DNA of 64,000 nucleotides from AP-15 sp963703855 (lineage in GTDB: Bacteria; Pseudomonadota; Alphaproteobacteria; ATCC43930; CGMCC-115725), in contig CAVPFW010000004.1 of the NCBI GenBank assembly GCA_963703855.1, positions 1 through 64,000 on the forward strand. The letters run 5' to 3'. The notes beneath the pieces are model-generated. The model did not search any database, was not told the DNA's origin, and was given only the letters and a program-made list of their open reading frames with translations. A program made the position numbers and the translations under genes. Positions 63,091-64,000 of this stretch are shown piece after piece; the stretch's first letter is position 1, and each line of letters opens with the position of its first letter.

Positions 63091-63378
63091 GTGCCGCGGC
63101 GGCATAGAGCTGCTAGATTTGGCTCGGCGGAGGGTGCGACGCATAAGACTATCGACGTCACGATCCCAGTCGAGGACGCGGCCGCGCTTACCGACGCGCG
63201 CAATCGCGGGGCGGTTGGACGGCTCGACGGCCGCGTGCTGCGCCCGGGCTCCGGCCCGGCCCCGCTTGCCCAGGCGATCGCCGAGATGAAAGCCGATGCG
63301 AGAGCGGCGGGCCTCAGCGACGCGGATATCGACGCCGAGCTTGCCGCCTATAACGCCGAGCGGCGCGCTGTCGAGTGA
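63091..63378 (+). CDS. Small antitoxin-like protein, start doubtful
   Basis: From about 63139 the frame reads THKTIDVTIPVEDAAALTDARNRGAVG and ends AIAEMKADARAAGLSDADIDAELAAYNAERR. The terminal GLxDxDIDxELAAYNAERR resembles antitoxins of VapBC-type pairs. A GTG at 63091 opens the frame but gives an unlikely first 16 residues, and a natural ATG seems to have been lost near 63136 (GGAGGGTGCG). No PIN-domain toxin follows, so if this is an antitoxin it is an orphan. Confidence 0.4.
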   Translation: MPRRHRAARFGSAEGATHKTIDVTIPVEDAAALTDARNRGAVGRLDGRVLRPGSGPAPLAQAIAEMKADARAAGLSDADIDAELAAYNAERRAVE

Positions 63379-63387
63379 TGTGTCGAA

Positions 63388-63429
63388 CCGGGATGGACCT
63401 CATTACTTCGCCGGGATGGACCTCATTAC
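63388..63429. repeat. Tandem 19-bp direct repeat
   Basis: CCGGGATGGACCTCATTAC occurs at 63388-63406 and again at 63411-63429, separated by TTCG and preceded by TGTCGAA. Repeated short units at an element end are typical of IS21-like termini, and a minus-strand frame points at them. Confidence 0.6.
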
Positions 63430-63549
63430 GATGTCAGGGTTGAGGACAGGTCGCGCCAGTGGCGATTTTCGCCCTCGATCAGGTTGATCTTCCAGTCCCG
63501 CTTCCGAAGACGGCTTGGGCGTACGGGCGACCACCAGCCTGCAAATTTT
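63427..63549 (-). pseudogene. Possible transposase C-terminal fragment
   Basis: The minus strand reads ERGKFAGWWSPV...RDWKINLIEGENRHWRDL and stops about 63430, immediately inside the direct repeat. A protein ending right at a repeated element end suggests a transposase or helper gene remnant. The family is not certain. Confidence 0.3.
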
Positions 63550-63555
63550 CCTCGC

Positions 63556-64000
63556 TCACAGCGGGCCGTTGGGCAGGACCAGCACCTTGCCATTGCGGCC
63601 GCCGCGCTGGGCGTGGGCGAGAGCCGATTTGATGTCGTCGATCGGGTAGGTGGCGTCGATCGGGGCCTTCAGCACACCGTCGCGGATTTTGCCGGCGAGG
63701 TCGGCGTAAAGCCCGCGCACCTGCGCCTTGGTCCGCTTGGCGAGCCCGTCGCCGAGAGCGAAGGCGGTGACGCGGACGCCCCTCGTCAAGGCGGCGCGGC
63801 TGATCACCGGGTCGGCGCCGCTCATCGAGCCGTAGCTGACCACGACGCCGCCATCGGCGACCGCGTCGGCGATGCGCTTGCAGGCCTCGCCCGAGACCGC
63901 GTCGATGCCCAGCCGGATCGGCGCGTCGCCGACGGCCTGGTGCGCGCGCTCGGCCAGATCGGGGCCGTCGACCAGCACGATGTCGGCGCCCAGCGCCTTA
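63556..64000 (-). CDS. Quinone oxidoreductase-like MDR protein, partial (right window edge)
   Basis: The C-terminal ~148 residues of an NADPH-dependent medium-chain reductase: KALGADIVLVDGPDLAE, IRLGIDAVSGEACKRIADAVADGGVVVSYGSMSG, and the end PIDDIKSALAHAQRGGRNGKVLVLP. The pattern is closest to the enoyl reductase/quinone reductase branch. The gene starts beyond 64000, so the catalytic half is not visible. Confidence 0.75.
   Translation of the reverse strand, partial: KALGADIVLVDGPDLAERAHQAVGDAPIRLGIDAVSGEACKRIADAVADGGVVVSYGSMSGADPVISRAALTRGVRVTAFALGDGLAKRTKAQVRGLYADLAGKIRDGVLKAPIDATYPIDDIKSALAHAQRGGRNGKVLVLPNGPL

Noticed and set aside
1..64000. CRISPR array
   Set aside because: No regularly spaced repeat-spacer series was found; the only tandem repeat is the two-copy 19-bp unit at 63388.

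Overview
The window is high-GC bacterial DNA from an alphaproteobacterium, probably Hyphomicrobiales or Rhodospirillales. The reasons are the gene families (glutathione-independent formaldehyde dehydrogenase, ALAS-type HemA, Tat-exported isoquinoline oxidoreductase-like enzyme, amidohydrolases and amidases), the ATGA-coupled operons, and rhizobial-style REP palindromes at 61.0-61.15 kb and 18.07-18.15 kb. The genus cannot be resolved from the sequence. No rRNA, tRNA or CRISPR array was seen.

Layout. 0-2.9 kb is a graveyard of insertion sequences (IS110 and IS5 remnants) with two small ORFs between covarying stem-loops. 2.9-12.5 kb is an oxidase cluster: a protein with HExxE...TDP and EIGD motifs, a 1282-residue fusion of a GH13 alpha-amylase domain with a galactose/glyoxal-oxidase-like copper radical domain, a VioB-type ferritin-like protein, a LodA-like quinoprotein and its LodB-like flavoprotein partner. 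The cluster ends against a truncated Gfo/Idh gene. 12.8-28 kb mixes intact catabolic genes (amidohydrolase, PEP mutase-like, aldo/keto reductase, amidase, FdhD, quinone reductase) with many remnants: alcohol dehydrogenase, SRAP, two SDR halves, CydA/luciferase chimera. It also holds a DHA2 exporter, two pentapeptide-repeat proteins and an esterase lacking its nucleophile.

28-42 kb is mostly on the minus strand: CMD protein, intradiol dioxygenase, frameshifted formate-dehydrogenase-like molybdoenzyme, HemA, cupin, aldo/keto reductase, 6-phosphogluconate-dehydrogenase-like protein, formaldehyde dehydrogenase, and a cytochrome c/IorA/IorB operon. 42-56 kb holds two RND efflux operons around a decayed aquaporin, an HD protein, a catalase and a broken second hemA. 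56-57.5 kb has two small exported proteins and an ECF sigma factor. 57.8-64 kb has a truncated type ISP restriction gene with its small partner, TPP-dependent E1 alpha and a frameshifted E1 beta, an amidohydrolase, and a quinone reductase running off the edge.

The main new observation is a shared promoter element. Eight minus-strand promoters between 32 and 58 kb carry three direct repeats of the form GTnAA-N5-GTAAA-N5-GTAAR with an exact 10-bp period, always in the same orientation to the gene. A ninth, two-repeat copy in the matching orientation precedes a plus-strand secreted protein. The period and core match the CpxR-type GTAAA-N5-GTAAA box of OmpR-family regulators. The targets (two RND pumps, an ECF sigma factor, small exported proteins, HemA, a periplasmic molybdoenzyme with cytochrome c, and a formate-dehydrogenase-like enzyme) look like an envelope/redox stress regulon. 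The second point of interest is the 2.9-12.5 kb cluster, which places two oxidases with different self-made cofactors side by side. Several conserved genes carry single-base frameshifts, so either recent decay or assembly error must be kept in mind.
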